From Prevotella dentasini JCM 15908 (GTDB lineage Bacteria > Bacteroidota > Bacteroidia > Bacteroidales > Bacteroidaceae): a DNA stretch of 64,000 nucleotides. The DNA lies in the NCBI RefSeq assembly GCF_000614065.1, contig NZ_BAKG01000013.1, forward strand, positions 1 through 64,000, in the 5' to 3' direction. Positions 16,159 to 25,341 of the stretch are shown in pieces. The number at the start of each line of letters is the position of its first letter. Positions within the stretch are counted from its first letter, which is position 1. The notes beneath the pieces are model-generated. The model was not told where the DNA came from, did no database searches, and was given only the letters and a program-made list of their open reading frames with translations. The position numbers and the translations under genes are program-made.

Positions 16159-17292
16159 ACGCTTTTCTACCTTCTTTTGATATAATGGTTATCTGATTAT
16201 CGTCCGACTGAAAAGTCGTTCCGGGGTTTCTTGTGGAGTTCAGCACGATAAAGTCTGCATTCTTCTTCTCCAGTTTGCGCTGTGCGTTGGTTTCCTCGTC
16301 GTTGGTTTCCAAAGCGAAGGCAACAATGCGCTGTCCGTCCTTCTTCATTCCTCCCAATGTGGCTGCTATGTCATGGGTAGGTTTCAGCCGGATGATAAGG
16401 TCGTTGTCCTTTCGTTTTATCTTTCTGTCGGCAACCGAATCGGGACGGAAGTCGGCAACGGCAGCACAAAGAATGGCAGCATCGCTGTTGGCAAAACATT
16501 TCAAGGCAGCCTGATACATCTCCTCACAGGATTCTACGTCGATACGGTGTATCTTTTCAGAGCAGGTCTGGTGTACCGGGCCGGCTATCAGGGTTATGTC
16601 TGCACCACGTTGCAGACACTCTTCTGCCAAAGCGAATCCCATCTTTCCCGACGAATAGTTGCCGATGAACCTGACGGGGTCTATTTTCTCGTAGGTTGGC
16701 CCTGCGGTTATCATGATTCTTTTGCCTTGTAAGTCGTGTCCTGTAGTGGTTGTGTCGATGTAGGCATCAAGTGCATCAACTATTAGTTCAGGCTCTTCCA
16801 TTCGCCCCTTTCCCTCCAGTCCGCTTGCAAGGAATCCGCTTGCGGGTTCTATGATTCGGTTGCCATAGCCTCGTATTGTATCCAAGTTGTGTTGTGTGGA
16901 TGGATGGCTGTACATGTCAAGATCCATTGCAGGTGCAACAAAAACAGGAGCTTTCATTGACAGATACGTCGTAATAAGCATATTGTCGGCTATTCCGTTT
17001 GCCATTTTCCCAAGGGTAGAGGCTGTGCAGGGGGCTATCAGCATGGCATCTGCCATAGACCGAGGTCTACATGCGAGTTCCATGTACCGTCGCGCTGGGA
17101 AAAGAACTCCGAGACTACGGGCTTGTGGGTAAGGGCAGAGAGCGTAATAGGAGTAATAAATTCTTTACCGGCAGGCGTAATGACTACCTGTACCTCTGCA
17201 CCTTTCTTGATAAGCTGTCGGATGATTAGACAACTTTTATAGGCTGCTATTGACCCGGTGATGCCGAGAACAATCTTTTTTCCCTGTAGCAT
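16094..17292 (-). pseudogene. coaBC: CoaBC, phosphopantothenoylcysteine decarboxylase/synthetase, one frameshift
   Basis: A bifunctional coenzyme A enzyme. The N-terminal flavoprotein part begins MLQGKKIVLGITGSIAAYKS and includes HVDLGLW; the second frame continues ADAMLIAPCTASTLGKMANGIADNML with the PCTAS active-site region. The C-terminal synthetase part has GKRIMITAGPTYEKIDPVRFIGNYSSGKMG and KKNADFIVLN. The break is at about 17053, where one added G on the coding strand (TGGCAG to TGGGCAG) restores LWADAM. As CoaBC is normally essential, a real knockout is unlikely. It overlaps DUF4835 by 65 bp and lies three bases from the exonuclease gene. Confidence 0.88.
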
Positions 17293-17295
17293 AAA

Positions 17296-18150
17296 CTATT
17301 TGTTGTTAAACTCGCGGAGACGGATGCGTGTCAATACTTGCTTGGTGTTATAGGTGAAGTCGCTTGCCAGCATCCAACTGTAATATCCCGGATCCTTGCG
17401 GAGTACTTCCGCAACATCCCATCCTTTGTATTTGCCAAAGTTGAACACCTCGTGCCTGAGAGGTTTTCCTTCTTGGTCCGTTAGCGTATTCCCGTCCTTG
17501 TCGGTAACATCTTGCCAGACAATGCGTCCTGAGAAGTCTACAAAGTCGTTCATGCGTGAGAACTTTGCCACCTCGTCCATATCGTTTTTCAAGATGCGCT
17601 CTTCTTCCTGCTGCTTCTCCGGTGAATACATCTCCAACTGACCTTGCAGTACTCTCCATGTGGCTTCCGTGTCTTGGTCAGCACGGTGAGCCTCGAAGTC
17701 GTCTTCCATCTTCCGCCCGCAATAAAATTCGTAGGCAGCTGACAAGTTGCGGCGTTCCATTTTGTGAAAGATATTCTGGGCATCAATGAGACGGCACTTG
17801 GAAAAGTCGAAGTCAATACCTGCACGCAGAAATTCTTCGGCAAGCATCGGCACGTCGAAGCGGTTGGAGTTGAATCCGGCAAAGTCGCAGCCGCCAAACT
17901 TGGTTGCCAGTTCCTTGGCCTTCTGCTTGAAAGTCGGTGCATTCTTTATGTCGTCGTCGCTTATTCCTGTTAGTTCAGTTACTTCTGCCGGTATTGGCTT
18001 TTCGGGATTGATGAATACATTCTCACGCTCCTCTTGCCCGTCTGGGTAAACCTTAATATAAGATATTTGGATGATGCGGTCTTTAACAAGATCAAGCCCC
18101 GTTGTTTCTAAATCGAAAACAATCAGAGGCTTTGTCAGATTTAATTTCAT
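17296..18150 (-). CDS. DnaQ-like 3'-5' exonuclease
   Basis: A 284-residue DEDDh exonuclease. Motifs: VFDLETTGLDL (Exo I, Asp12 and Glu14), GFNSNRFDVPML (Exo II) and HRADQDTEATWRVL (Exo III, with the catalytic His four residues before Asp). A C-terminal extension of about 100 residues (NFGKYKGWDVAEVLRKDPGYYSWML) is the small domain found on Bacteroidetes versions. It follows dnaN in the operon, which fits a role as proofreading or epsilon-like exonuclease, although it could serve repair. The start codon is the first ATG after the hairpin at 18167. Confidence 0.9.
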   Translation of the reverse strand: MKLNLTKPLIVFDLETTGLDLVKDRIIQISYIKVYPDGQEERENVFINPEKPIPAEVTELTGISDDDIKNAPTFKQKAKELATKFGGCDFAGFNSNRFDVPMLAEEFLRAGIDFDFSKCRLIDAQNIFHKMERRNLSAAYEFYCGRKMEDDFEAHRADQDTEATWRVLQGQLEMYSPEKQQEEERILKNDMDEVAKFSRMNDFVDFSGRIVWQDVTDKDGNTLTDQEGKPLRHEVFNFGKYKGWDVAEVLRKDPGYYSWMLASDFTYNTKQVLTRIRLREFNNK

Positions 18151-18166
18151 TATCTTTAATAATCGT

Positions 18167-18197
18167 AAACGCCACCCGGGAAGTCCGGGCAGCGTTT
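18167..18197 (-). terminator. Hairpin between dnaN and the exonuclease gene
   Basis: AAACGC..CCCGG pairs with CCGGG..GCGTTT, loop GAAGT. It lies in the gap between two same-strand genes, so it may attenuate readthrough from dnaN rather than end the operon. Confidence 0.55.
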
Positions 18198-18208
18198 TAT
18201 GTTCTTTG

Positions 18209-19333
18209 TTAATCGTTCAGCAACATCGGCATAATCAGCATCAAGACTTCCTCGTTATCGGGTTGTTCTGCCGGAATAATAACACCTGCACGGGACGGGT
18301 CGGCCAACTGCACTATGACGTCATCGCTTTGTAGGTTGTTCAGAATCTCCAACATGCTCGATCCTTTGAATCCGATGCTCATCGGATTACCACTATATTC
18401 GCAGGTCAGGCTTTCTTTTGCACTCGTTGAAAAGTCAATGTCTTCAGCATTGAGTGTCAGGTTTCCCATTTCGACATGGAAGCGAATCAGCTGTGAAGAG
18501 TCGCTTGCAAATGGTAGAACGCGCCGGATGGCACCTATCAGTGATTTTCGGTCGATGGTAATCTGGTTGGGATTGTTAGTCGGGATAACGCTGTTATAGT
18601 TGGGGTACTTGCCTTCTATAAGGCGGCAAATCAGATTTCCGTCGGCAAAAGAGATGTTAGCTGAACGCTGGTCGAAGCGGATAACGACATCACCACCGTC
18701 CTTTGTCAGTACATTCTTCAGCAACGTAGCAGGTTTTTTCGGCAGGATGAAGGCGGAAGGAGCATCGCTCTTGATGGAGAGGTTCCGATTGCGAACTAAT
18801 TTATGACCATCGCTGGCTACAATGGCAAGCCCGTCAGCATTGAGGTCGAAATAGATACCGTTCATCACAGGGCGTAACTCATCCTGTGCCGTAGCGAAGA
18901 GCGAGCGTCCGATATTGTCAGAGAGAATGGATGAATCTATGGAAATGACCGTTGCATCGTCAGCTACCGGCTGTGTCTTGGGATATTCGTCGGCACTCTG
19001 AATAGGAAAGTTGTAAGCACCGTTTTGGTAGGTAACGTACATCTTCATTTCATCGAAGTTTACATCTATGGTCAATGGCTGCTCCGGCAGCTCCTTTACA
19101 GCATCCAAAATGGTATGGTTGTTTACGGCAAAGTTGCCTTCACCTTCATTTCCGTCAAGGTTTATTCCGCCTTGAATGACATTCTCATTATCCGATGCGG
19201 TAATCATCAAATGTCCGTTAAGAACTTCAAACAGGAAGCAGTCAAGAATCGGAAGCGAGTTCTTGCTGTTTATGACCCGTGAAAGTGTAAGCAGTCTGCT
19301 GCTCAGTGCTGTACTTGAAATGGTAAATCTCAT
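18209..19333 (-). CDS. dnaN: DNA polymerase III beta subunit (sliding clamp)
   Basis: A 374-residue clamp, the usual length. It starts MRFTISSTALSSRLLTLSRVINSKNSLPILDCFLF and contains the three repeated clamp domains, with markers FATAQDELRPVMNGIYFDL, ASDGHKLVRN, RLIEGKYPNYNSVIP and the C-terminal DDVIVQLADPSRAGVIIPAEQ. It tethers DNA polymerase to the template. It is the first gene of the minus-strand operon and has a near-perfect promoter at 19414-19445, divergent from the DUF3127 gene. Confidence 0.96.
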   Translation of the reverse strand: MRFTISSTALSSRLLTLSRVINSKNSLPILDCFLFEVLNGHLMITASDNENVIQGGINLDGNEGEGNFAVNNHTILDAVKELPEQPLTIDVNFDEMKMYVTYQNGAYNFPIQSADEYPKTQPVADDATVISIDSSILSDNIGRSLFATAQDELRPVMNGIYFDLNADGLAIVASDGHKLVRNRNLSIKSDAPSAFILPKKPATLLKNVLTKDGGDVVIRFDQRSANISFADGNLICRLIEGKYPNYNSVIPTNNPNQITIDRKSLIGAIRRVLPFASDSSQLIRFHVEMGNLTLNAEDIDFSTSAKESLTCEYSGNPMSIGFKGSSMLEILNNLQSDDVIVQLADPSRAGVIIPAEQPDNEEVLMLIMPMLLND

Positions 19334-19413
19334 TAGTATCTTATTCTTTTAATTATTGCTTCTACTTCTAAAAGCATTTTGGGGGCATGTATTGCCTTGT
19401 GCTTTTAGATGTA

Positions 19414-19445
19414 CAAAAATACGAAAAAACAGTGTGAATAGCAAA
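19414..19445 (-). promoter_or_regulatory. dnaN promoter
   Basis: On the minus strand: TTTG (19442-19445), a 20-bp spacer, TATTTTTG (19414-19421). Perfect consensus, about 80 bp before the dnaN start. Confidence 0.75.
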
Positions 19446-19460
19446 AAATAAAGCTAAAAG

Positions 19461-19492
19461 TTTCTGTTTTTAGAACTAATTTAGTAATTTCG
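19461..19492 (+). promoter_or_regulatory. Promoter of the DUF3127 gene
   Basis: TTTC (19461-19464), a 20-bp spacer, TAATTTCG (19485-19492), one mismatch in each element. It is divergent from the dnaN promoter and about 45 bp before the ATG. Confidence 0.5.
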
Positions 19493-19536
19493 CAAACACA
19501 AACGAAAAGCAAAATTATTAATATAATTAAGAATAA

Positions 19537-19929
19537 ATGGAATTACAAGGAAAAGTTATCGCTGTTCTGGAAGTGCGTAAAGGCACGTCTGCCCGTGGTC
19601 CATGGGAGTCTCAAGACTACGTTATTGAAACACATGACTCGTATCCAAGGAAAATGGTCTTCAATCTCTTCGGAGCAGACCGTATAGCCCAGTTTGCCAT
19701 AAAGGCTGGTGAGGAAATCATTGTCAGCTTCGATATTGATGCACATGAATATCAGGGACGTTGGTTCAATAGCATCCGTGCTTGGAATATTCAGCGCATT
19801 GACGCAACGGCTGCACAGGCTGCCGCACCTGCAGCTGCTGCCACGCCACAGACACCGTCTGCCGGCGCACAGGCTCCATTCCCTCCGACCACTCAGAGTG
19901 GCGACTCGAACGACGACCTGCCTTTCTAA
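19537..19929 (+). CDS. DUF3127 protein with an SSB-like acidic tip
   Basis: A 130-residue protein. Residues 1-88 (MELQGKVIAVLEVRKGTSARGPWESQDYVIETHDSYPRKMVFNLFG...) form a predicted OB-like beta barrel of the DUF3127 family. An Ala/Pro/Gln-rich linker (about 90-120) follows, and the end is SNDDLPF. The last residues match the conserved tip of bacterial SSBs, which docks DNA-repair proteins. It probably binds single-stranded DNA or SSB partners, but this is inference; the family has no proven function known to me. It is a monocistronic gene with its own promoter and a strong terminator at 19951. Confidence 0.85.
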   Translation: MELQGKVIAVLEVRKGTSARGPWESQDYVIETHDSYPRKMVFNLFGADRIAQFAIKAGEEIIVSFDIDAHEYQGRWFNSIRAWNIQRIDATAAQAAAPAAAATPQTPSAGAQAPFPPTTQSGDSNDDLPF

Positions 19930-19950
19930 CGAACATAAGGAATAAGAAAT

Positions 19951-19997
19951 GCCGCAAGGATTATCCATGAGGAAATCCTTGCGGCTTTTGTTTTTTA
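19951..19997. terminator. Strong terminator between DUF3127 and the C10 protease
   Basis: GCCGCAAGGATT (19951-19962) pairs perfectly with AATCCTTGCGGC (19974-19985), then TTTTGTTTTTT. It lies between convergent genes. Confidence 0.85.
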
Positions 19998-20073
19998 TAT
20001 TGTCCCACCCTCATTGCTTCTGCCTTGTTGTTTTTATACAACAGAAACCGGGCAAAAGGATGGGACAAAACGT

Positions 20074-23000
20074 TTATCTAAGTACTACCTTCTTACCGCC
20101 TACTATATAAACGCCCTTGGGCATAGTGCGCTGTTTGAGTTCGCTGAACGAACCAGCAACCTTGCGTCCTTGGCAATCGAATACAGGAGCTGTGGAGAGA
20201 GTATCCGTTTCGCTTATGGAGGATATGCCGGAAAGTACGGAACGCCCTGTCAGCAGAATGTTCAGCTGCTGTACTTGGTTGTCAGCCTGAGTGGGCTCTA
20301 TATAGGCACGGAATGGCGCAACGGTACCTGTAGTCTTGCAGAACTTAGTGCCTTCTTCGTTGAGGAGATAGGCTGAAACCTGTTTGGTTGAAAGTCCGCC
20401 ACAGAAGCTATAGTCGGTTGAGGCTGTCAGGCAGAGTGGGGAGCTGTTTACGACAATGTCCGTTGCACTGAATGACACCGTTCTTCCGTCTGTTCCAGCA
20501 TCGGGGATTCCCAACAGATAAGGAACACAAGCACGCAGGGTAGACTCCGCATGGCTGAAGATAAGGTTGTCGCCTTGGCTGGCGGACAGGTTCATCACCC
20601 AGAACTGCTTGCCCTTGTCGCTCGTAGAGGTGTACCATTGTGCTGTTGTTCCGTCTATAGTCGCATCCGTTGCATCGAAGGGAAGGGCAATCGTTTCCCA
20701 TCCGCCGGCTTTGTCAAGCTGACGTTTGGCCGTGCGTGTATAGCTGATATGGTTAGCCCGGAAAGATAGCGGACAATAGAAATCGTGTCCGTCTTCAAGT
20801 TTAATATTTTCAGCAATGCCATTTACAATCACATTTTTCCCCTCTAAGCCGAACTTAGAAGCGTCCGAAACTTTCACATAGTAAAGGGTGTTGGGGTTGT
20901 TGTTAGGCTCTATGGGCTTCGGCTGTACGCCCGTGAGGTCAACGGCAACGACGTCGTCGGGTATTTTCAGCCCGTCATTTATCTTTACTCCGTTTTCTGT
21001 GCCATCCGCCTTGTAGAGAATAGCACCTGAGTAGAGGAATCTTTTTGCTTGTGTTATAAAGTCTTGGCCGTTATAGACAATGAGACTATGTGTTCCTGTC
21101 GAAATGGTATGGAACTCGAAAGGAATATCTATGCTGTTGCCTTGTTGCAAATCAATTTCCTGAGAGGCTGTGCCGATAAAGTTGCCTTTCGAATCCGTGC
21201 AATAGATGGAAATGGTTCCTTGACTGTTGCCTGACTTGGCGACTACATGCGCTTTGCCCTTAATCATTTTGCCGAACAAGGTGCCATTGGTCATTCCGTC
21301 GTATGAGAAGGTAACGTCCAGTTTCCCCGATGCCTGTCTGGGTTGAATATCCACCTGCGCCTGTCCTATGACGTTCTTTCCCTGCGTGTCCGTGGCAATC
21401 CAAATATTGTATTTGCCTTTCAGGTTGGGGGTGAATGACATATCTATTTCTTCTTTGCTGCCTGCTGAGACTGAAGGTGAAGTGGATGCAGCCGGCCTTC
21501 CCTTTGTTTGCGTAGTAGAAGCAAACAGATAGATGTTGCCATAGAAGTCTTCCTTGCCAGAGTTTATTAGTTCAAAACTTATAGGCTGTTCTATGCCCTG
21601 CTGCTTGAATCCTCCTGCCATAATATGGTCTGTCGTCAGGTGAGATGGGTCAGAGTAATCAATGAAAGATGCCGTTGCACCTTGCTCTGTTACGGTTACC
21701 ATTGCATAGCAGTCAATATCGTAGGACCATTCCTGTGTCCCTGCTATTCGGCTAATGGGCATGACACGATACGAGCCTAACTCCTTAGGGAGTTTAAGGA
21801 TAACATGCCTTTCCATTCCATAGAAACTTCTTAAAGAAACAGACGCTATAGTGCTCGTCATGGTTATCGTTCCATGGTCGTCAATGAATCCAATGCCGTA
21901 TTCAAAAGTGTTATCAGTGCCTGAAAGGTTGTAGACTTGGAGAACAGCCTCATGTCCGCTTATTCTTTTTAAGTTCATGGTAAGTCCTGGTGCTACCGGC
22001 TTCCCGTGAGGGTGTATGTCGATGATGGCCGTTTGCTGCATGCTGTATCCGTCTGACGACGAACTGGCACCCGTTCCTGTCGTGTTGTTGGGGTTGAGTA
22101 TGGAAATGAGGAAGTATCCGTCGCTCATTCCGTTCCATCCCCAATTGACGTGGAACATGCCTTTTCCGTCGTAGCCGTCCAGTACGAAGCTGTGTCCGCC
22201 TCCTGTAGACGCACCGCAAAAGACAACGGGGCGTCTTGACAACAATTCGTTGTAAATGGCTTCGTCGAAAGCCGACTTGCTATAATTCCTGCGGTTGATT
22301 AGCCGTGCTGAGTAATCAAAATACTTGCTGAGTGCAGGAGCAACGGCATAGTCGCTTGCCCCGGAGCCACCGTTTTGCCCTATGTCATAGTCCATATATA
22401 TAGATCTGCCGACGTATGCCATCAGGTTGGCGACGGCTTCTTTCTGCTCCGTGCTTTCAGTGCCACTATAGCGGGGGAGTATATTCTCCCAGTCTATGGT
22501 GGAGTTGCTGTTTATCTGTCCGCATTTCAGTTTTAGTGCATCCGTTGTATAGGCAGGGATTGTGGCTGTAGTAGCCTTGGGATACTGGTGATAAGCCATT
22601 ACCTGCGCTACAGCCGTGGCCACACATCCCGTAACGGTCTTCTGACCCCGGTAGACGGGGCAGTGGCTGTTATAGGGATAATCTTGTCCCCATGTGCTGC
22701 TAATCAGGGGAGATATGGCGTTGCGGACAGGAGTCCCTTCGTATTGTCCGCCGGTCATTTCCTCGTTCATTTGGTCGAGTTGTCCGATTTGGTCAGCATA
22801 GCTTTGCAGAAAGCTGCGCATGTTGTCGGGTATTTCCTGAGAGGGGAAGGAACCGGAATCGGAATATCCCAGTATCTGCTCGGTTCGGTCGTCGCCCGAG
22901 ACAATGACAAAGCCCTTCTGGTTGCCGGCATTGAATACATAGTAGGCTGCCGGGGAGGAAGGCTGATGTGGGGTAGGGGCACTTAGTACGAACCGCGGTT

Positions 23001-23133
23001 GTTTCATTTTTATGCCGCGGGCGGAAAGAAAATCCCTTGCTATGGCTGTTGCAGCCGATTTTGATACGGGTGCAGCCTCTGCCATCAAGGCGAAGAGGAA
23101 AAGGGATAGGAAAATAAATAGATGTTTTCTCAT
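20074..23133 (-). CDS. C10 family cysteine protease (streptopain/interpain-like) with sorting tail
   Basis: A 1019-residue secreted protease when started at the ATG 23133, which begins a clear signal peptide (MRKHLFIFLSLFLFALMAEA). A Spi-like prodomain covers about residues 22-135. The catalytic domain follows, with Cys170 in VTGCVATAVAQVMAYHQYP and His314 in GGGHSFVLDGY, then HVNWGWNGMSDGYF. The long C-terminal part has beta-sandwich segments. The end, VFDCQGRKV...MPKGVYIVGGKKVVLR, is the same sorting-like tail as on the two adhesin-like proteins. Relatives such as interpain A of Prevotella intermedia degrade host proteins; a similar role is inferred. The frame stays open upstream to 23367, but the signal peptide fixes the likely start. 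Confidence 0.9.
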   Translation of the reverse strand: MRKHLFIFLSLFLFALMAEAAPVSKSAATAIARDFLSARGIKMKQPRFVLSAPTPHQPSSPAAYYVFNAGNQKGFVIVSGDDRTEQILGYSDSGSFPSQEIPDNMRSFLQSYADQIGQLDQMNEEMTGGQYEGTPVRNAISPLISSTWGQDYPYNSHCPVYRGQKTVTGCVATAVAQVMAYHQYPKATTATIPAYTTDALKLKCGQINSNSTIDWENILPRYSGTESTEQKEAVANLMAYVGRSIYMDYDIGQNGGSGASDYAVAPALSKYFDYSARLINRRNYSKSAFDEAIYNELLSRRPVVFCGASTGGGHSFVLDGYDGKGMFHVNWGWNGMSDGYFLISILNPNNTTGTGASSSSDGYSMQQTAIIDIHPHGKPVAPGLTMNLKRISGHEAVLQVYNLSGTDNTFEYGIGFIDDHGTITMTSTIASVSLRSFYGMERHVILKLPKELGSYRVMPISRIAGTQEWSYDIDCYAMVTVTEQGATASFIDYSDPSHLTTDHIMAGGFKQQGIEQPISFELINSGKEDFYGNIYLFASTTQTKGRPAASTSPSVSAGSKEEIDMSFTPNLKGKYNIWIATDTQGKNVIGQAQVDIQPRQASGKLDVTFSYDGMTNGTLFGKMIKGKAHVVAKSGNSQGTISIYCTDSKGNFIGTASQEIDLQQGNSIDIPFEFHTISTGTHSLIVYNGQDFITQAKRFLYSGAILYKADGTENGVKINDGLKIPDDVVAVDLTGVQPKPIEPNNNPNTLYYVKVSDASKFGLEGKNVIVNGIAENIKLEDGHDFYCPLSFRANHISYTRTAKRQLDKAGGWETIALPFDATDATIDGTTAQWYTSTSDKGKQFWVMNLSASQGDNLIFSHAESTLRACVPYLLGIPDAGTDGRTVSFSATDIVVNSSPLCLTASTDYSFCGGLSTKQVSAYLLNEEGTKFCKTTGTVAPFRAYIEPTQADNQVQQLNILLTGRSVLSGISSISETDTLSTAPVFDCQGRKVAGSFSELKQRTMPKGVYIVGGKKVVLR

Positions 23134-23477
23134 TATTGTTGTTTGTTTTATAAACAGGTGTAGAGGACTGGATGTAGATAGTCTGTCATAGTCGTGTAAG
23201 CCTGTTTGGGTGAATAGTTTGCCGTGTATTAGCCGGTTAGGCGTGTTGGAGATGACAAAGCCATCGGCAGAGGTGTAATTTCTGCTTGTTGTCTGACAAC
23301 CCGATGCTGATACCATCGGGATTCCTGCAAGCCTCCATCCCTGACTGGGAACGGGCAAGGGATACATAAAAAATCCTTTCCATCTTTTGTAAATTAAGTT
23401 TGTTAAAATAATAAATCTGATAAGACTGCCATGGGCAGTGCTTGTTGTTTAGTCGCAGGATTTGTATTTCATGTTTA

Positions 23478-23508
23478 CAAAGTTATCATTTTATTGCTTG
23501 TACACAAA
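23478..23508 (-). promoter_or_regulatory. Promoter of the C10 protease gene
   Basis: On the minus strand: TTTG (23505-23508), a 19-bp spacer, TAACTTTG (23478-23485). It implies a leader of about 340 nt before the signal-peptide start at 23133. Confidence 0.65.
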
Positions 23509-23912
23509 GGTGTTTTGCATTATTTAACAAAAAGGTGGACGACCAGACCAGTTTATCTCGTTATTGCTCTGTTTTAGAGTCGGTATCTGTATGACAGACC
23601 GTGGTGGGATAGTTATCGTTTTATGTTTTGTTTGCAGATGTCTTGAAGAAAAACGAATAAGATATGGCCGTACAGCGGAAGTGCCGTTTTCGCATTGTCA
23701 AAGTGCCGTTTTCACAGGACGAAAACGGCACTTTCGTTCTTGAGGCTAATCGGGCTTGTTTGGCCTAATGTTAAGTTCAGGTTGTTATTTTGTTTTTTCG
23801 GGATAATTTTTCAGTGGTGAGTATGTTTCTATTACGTTTGTTTTGGTTTCTTCTGGCAGAGTGGATTCCTGTTTGTAGATTGTGTTTGTCTTGCCCGGGA
23901 GGATTAAACAAA
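23509..23912. other. Intergenic with an inverted/direct repeat
   Basis: The region holds no gene I can support. It contains AAAGTGCCGTTTTC (23700-23713) inverted to GAAAACGGCACTTT (23721-23734) with a 7-base loop, and a further direct copy AAGTGCCGTTTTC at 23679-23691. The rest shows no motif. Confidence 0.6.
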
Positions 23913-23947
23913 AAAGAGATGGCGTTCGTTCGGATAGCCATCTCTTT
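23913..23947 (-). terminator. Terminator of the serine palmitoyltransferase gene
   Basis: On the minus strand AAAGAGATGGC pairs with GCCATCTCTTT and is followed by TTTTG. It lies 24 bp after the stop codon. Confidence 0.8.
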
Positions 23948-23970
23948 ATTCTATATATGAGGGGGAAGGG

Positions 23971-25161
23971 TTATTTGATGATTCCTTCTTCTACGAAAAT
24001 CTTCTTCAACGCCTGAACGCCACGTTCTACCTGCTCTTCTGTGTGTGTTGCCATCAGTGCGAAGCGGACTAAAGTGTCCTGCGGTGCGCAGGCCGGTGGA
24101 ATGACCGGGTTGATGAATACACCGGCTTCGTATGCCATTTTTGTTACGATGAAGGTCTTGTGTACATCGTGCACGTAGAGCGGAATGATGGGACTCTCGG
24201 TGTCTCCTATCTCGAATCCTTCCTCGCGGAAACGCTTCAGGGCGTAGTTGGTAACTTTCCAAAGTTTCTCAATGCGCTCCGGCTCCTTCTCAAGAATACG
24301 GAGTGCCTCAAGTGCCGCGGCAGTTGCTGCCGGTGTGTTGCTTGCCGAGAAGATATAGGTTCGGCATGTATGGCGGAGAAAGTTGATGGTATCGCTGTCT
24401 GAAGCAATAAACCCACCGATGGAGGCGAGGCTCTTGGAGAATGTGCCCATGATGAGGTCTACCTCGTCGGTCAGCCCGAAATGGTCGCAGACCCCTCTCC
24501 CTTGCCGGCCGAATACACCGAGGCCATGAGCCTCGTCAACCATGATGGAACAGTTGTATTTGTGCTTGAGCTTGACAATCTCCGGCAGATTGGCCAAGTC
24601 GCCCTCCATGGAGAAAACACCGTCTACGACAATCAGCTTGATGGCGTCTTCTGGGAGTTTCTGCAATACACGCTCCAAGTCTTCCATGTCGTTATGCTTG
24701 TAGTGGAGCTGAGTGGCAAAGCTGAGACGTCGCCCGTCTACAATGCTTGCATGGTCGCGGTCGTCGCAGATGACATAATCGCCGCGCCCGACAACCATAG
24801 CCAGTACACCGGCATTAACAGAGAAGCCTGTAGAAAAGCACAAAGCCTCGTCCTTACCTTCAAAGGCGGCAAGTTCTTTTTCGAGTTGTACGTGCAAGTC
24901 AAGTGTCCCATTGAGGAAACGACTTCCTGCGCATCCTGAGCCGTATTGCTCCAAGGCGCGGTGGGCAGCATCTATGACCCGTTGGTCGTTTGGTAATCCT
25001 GTGTATGCGTTAGAACCAAACATCAGGATTTCGTTTCCGTTTATATCGGTAACTTCCGTCCCCTGCTTGCTCGTAATCTCACGAAAGTAAGGATACACCC
25101 CGGCATCCATAAACTTTTGCGGATCACGGTAATTCTTGTACTTTTCTTGTAACTGTCCCAT
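23971..25161 (-). CDS. spt: Serine palmitoyltransferase (sphingolipid synthesis)
   Basis: A 396-residue PLP enzyme of the alpha-oxoamine synthase family. It joins serine to an acyl thioester to give 3-ketodihydrosphingosine, the first step of Bacteroidetes sphingolipid synthesis. FGSNAYTGL, YGSGCAGSRFLNGTLDLHVQLE, DDRDHASIVDG, VDEAHGLGVFG and the PLP Lys243 in GTFSKSLASIGG are visible. The sequence closely resembles Bacteroides SPT as I remember it, more than biotin-pathway BioF or 2-amino-3-ketobutyrate ligase Kbl, which automated annotation often assigns. No bio genes are nearby, and a lipid-kinase-family gene lies divergently next to it. Confidence 0.85.
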   Translation of the reverse strand: MGQLQEKYKNYRDPQKFMDAGVYPYFREITSKQGTEVTDINGNEILMFGSNAYTGLPNDQRVIDAAHRALEQYGSGCAGSRFLNGTLDLHVQLEKELAAFEGKDEALCFSTGFSVNAGVLAMVVGRGDYVICDDRDHASIVDGRRLSFATQLHYKHNDMEDLERVLQKLPEDAIKLIVVDGVFSMEGDLANLPEIVKLKHKYNCSIMVDEAHGLGVFGRQGRGVCDHFGLTDEVDLIMGTFSKSLASIGGFIASDSDTINFLRHTCRTYIFSASNTPAATAAALEALRILEKEPERIEKLWKVTNYALKRFREEGFEIGDTESPIIPLYVHDVHKTFIVTKMAYEAGVFINPVIPPACAPQDTLVRFALMATHTEEQVERGVQALKKIFVEEGIIK

Positions 25162-25204
25162 TTATTAATAAGGTGATGTACTATTTTTCTTTCTTTTTAG
25201 GGTG

Positions 25205-25212
25205 CAAAGATA
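25205..25212 (-). promoter_or_regulatory. -7 element of the serine palmitoyltransferase promoter
   Basis: TATCTTTG on the minus strand, 44 bp before the start codon. The -33 position has no good TTTG. Confidence 0.55.
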
Positions 25213-25282
25213 CTAAATTACTATGATAATCAGCACATTTTGTGTAGAAAACTGACTTTTGAGCTATTTTTTATGCTATAAA

Positions 25283-25314
25283 ATTGAATGGTTGCATATA
25301 AAATTGTAATTTTG
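25283..25314 (+). promoter_or_regulatory. Promoter of the lipid-kinase gene; decides its start
   Basis: ATTG (25283-25286), a 20-bp spacer, TAATTTTG (25307-25314). Because the promoter covers the upstream in-frame ATG at 25288, translation must start at 25342. Confidence 0.6.
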
Positions 25315-25341
25315 TCGGTTCAGTATGAGAATTACGCCGAA

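Noticed and set aside
23971..25161. Annotation as 2-amino-3-ketobutyrate CoA ligase (kbl) or BioF
   Set aside because: No threonine dehydrogenase or biotin genes nearby, and the sequence fits Bacteroidetes serine palmitoyltransferase better; the family assignment alone would not exclude them.
25288..25341. Upstream start of the lipid-kinase gene
   Set aside because: A perfect -7 element (25307-25314) lies inside this stretch, so it is not translated.
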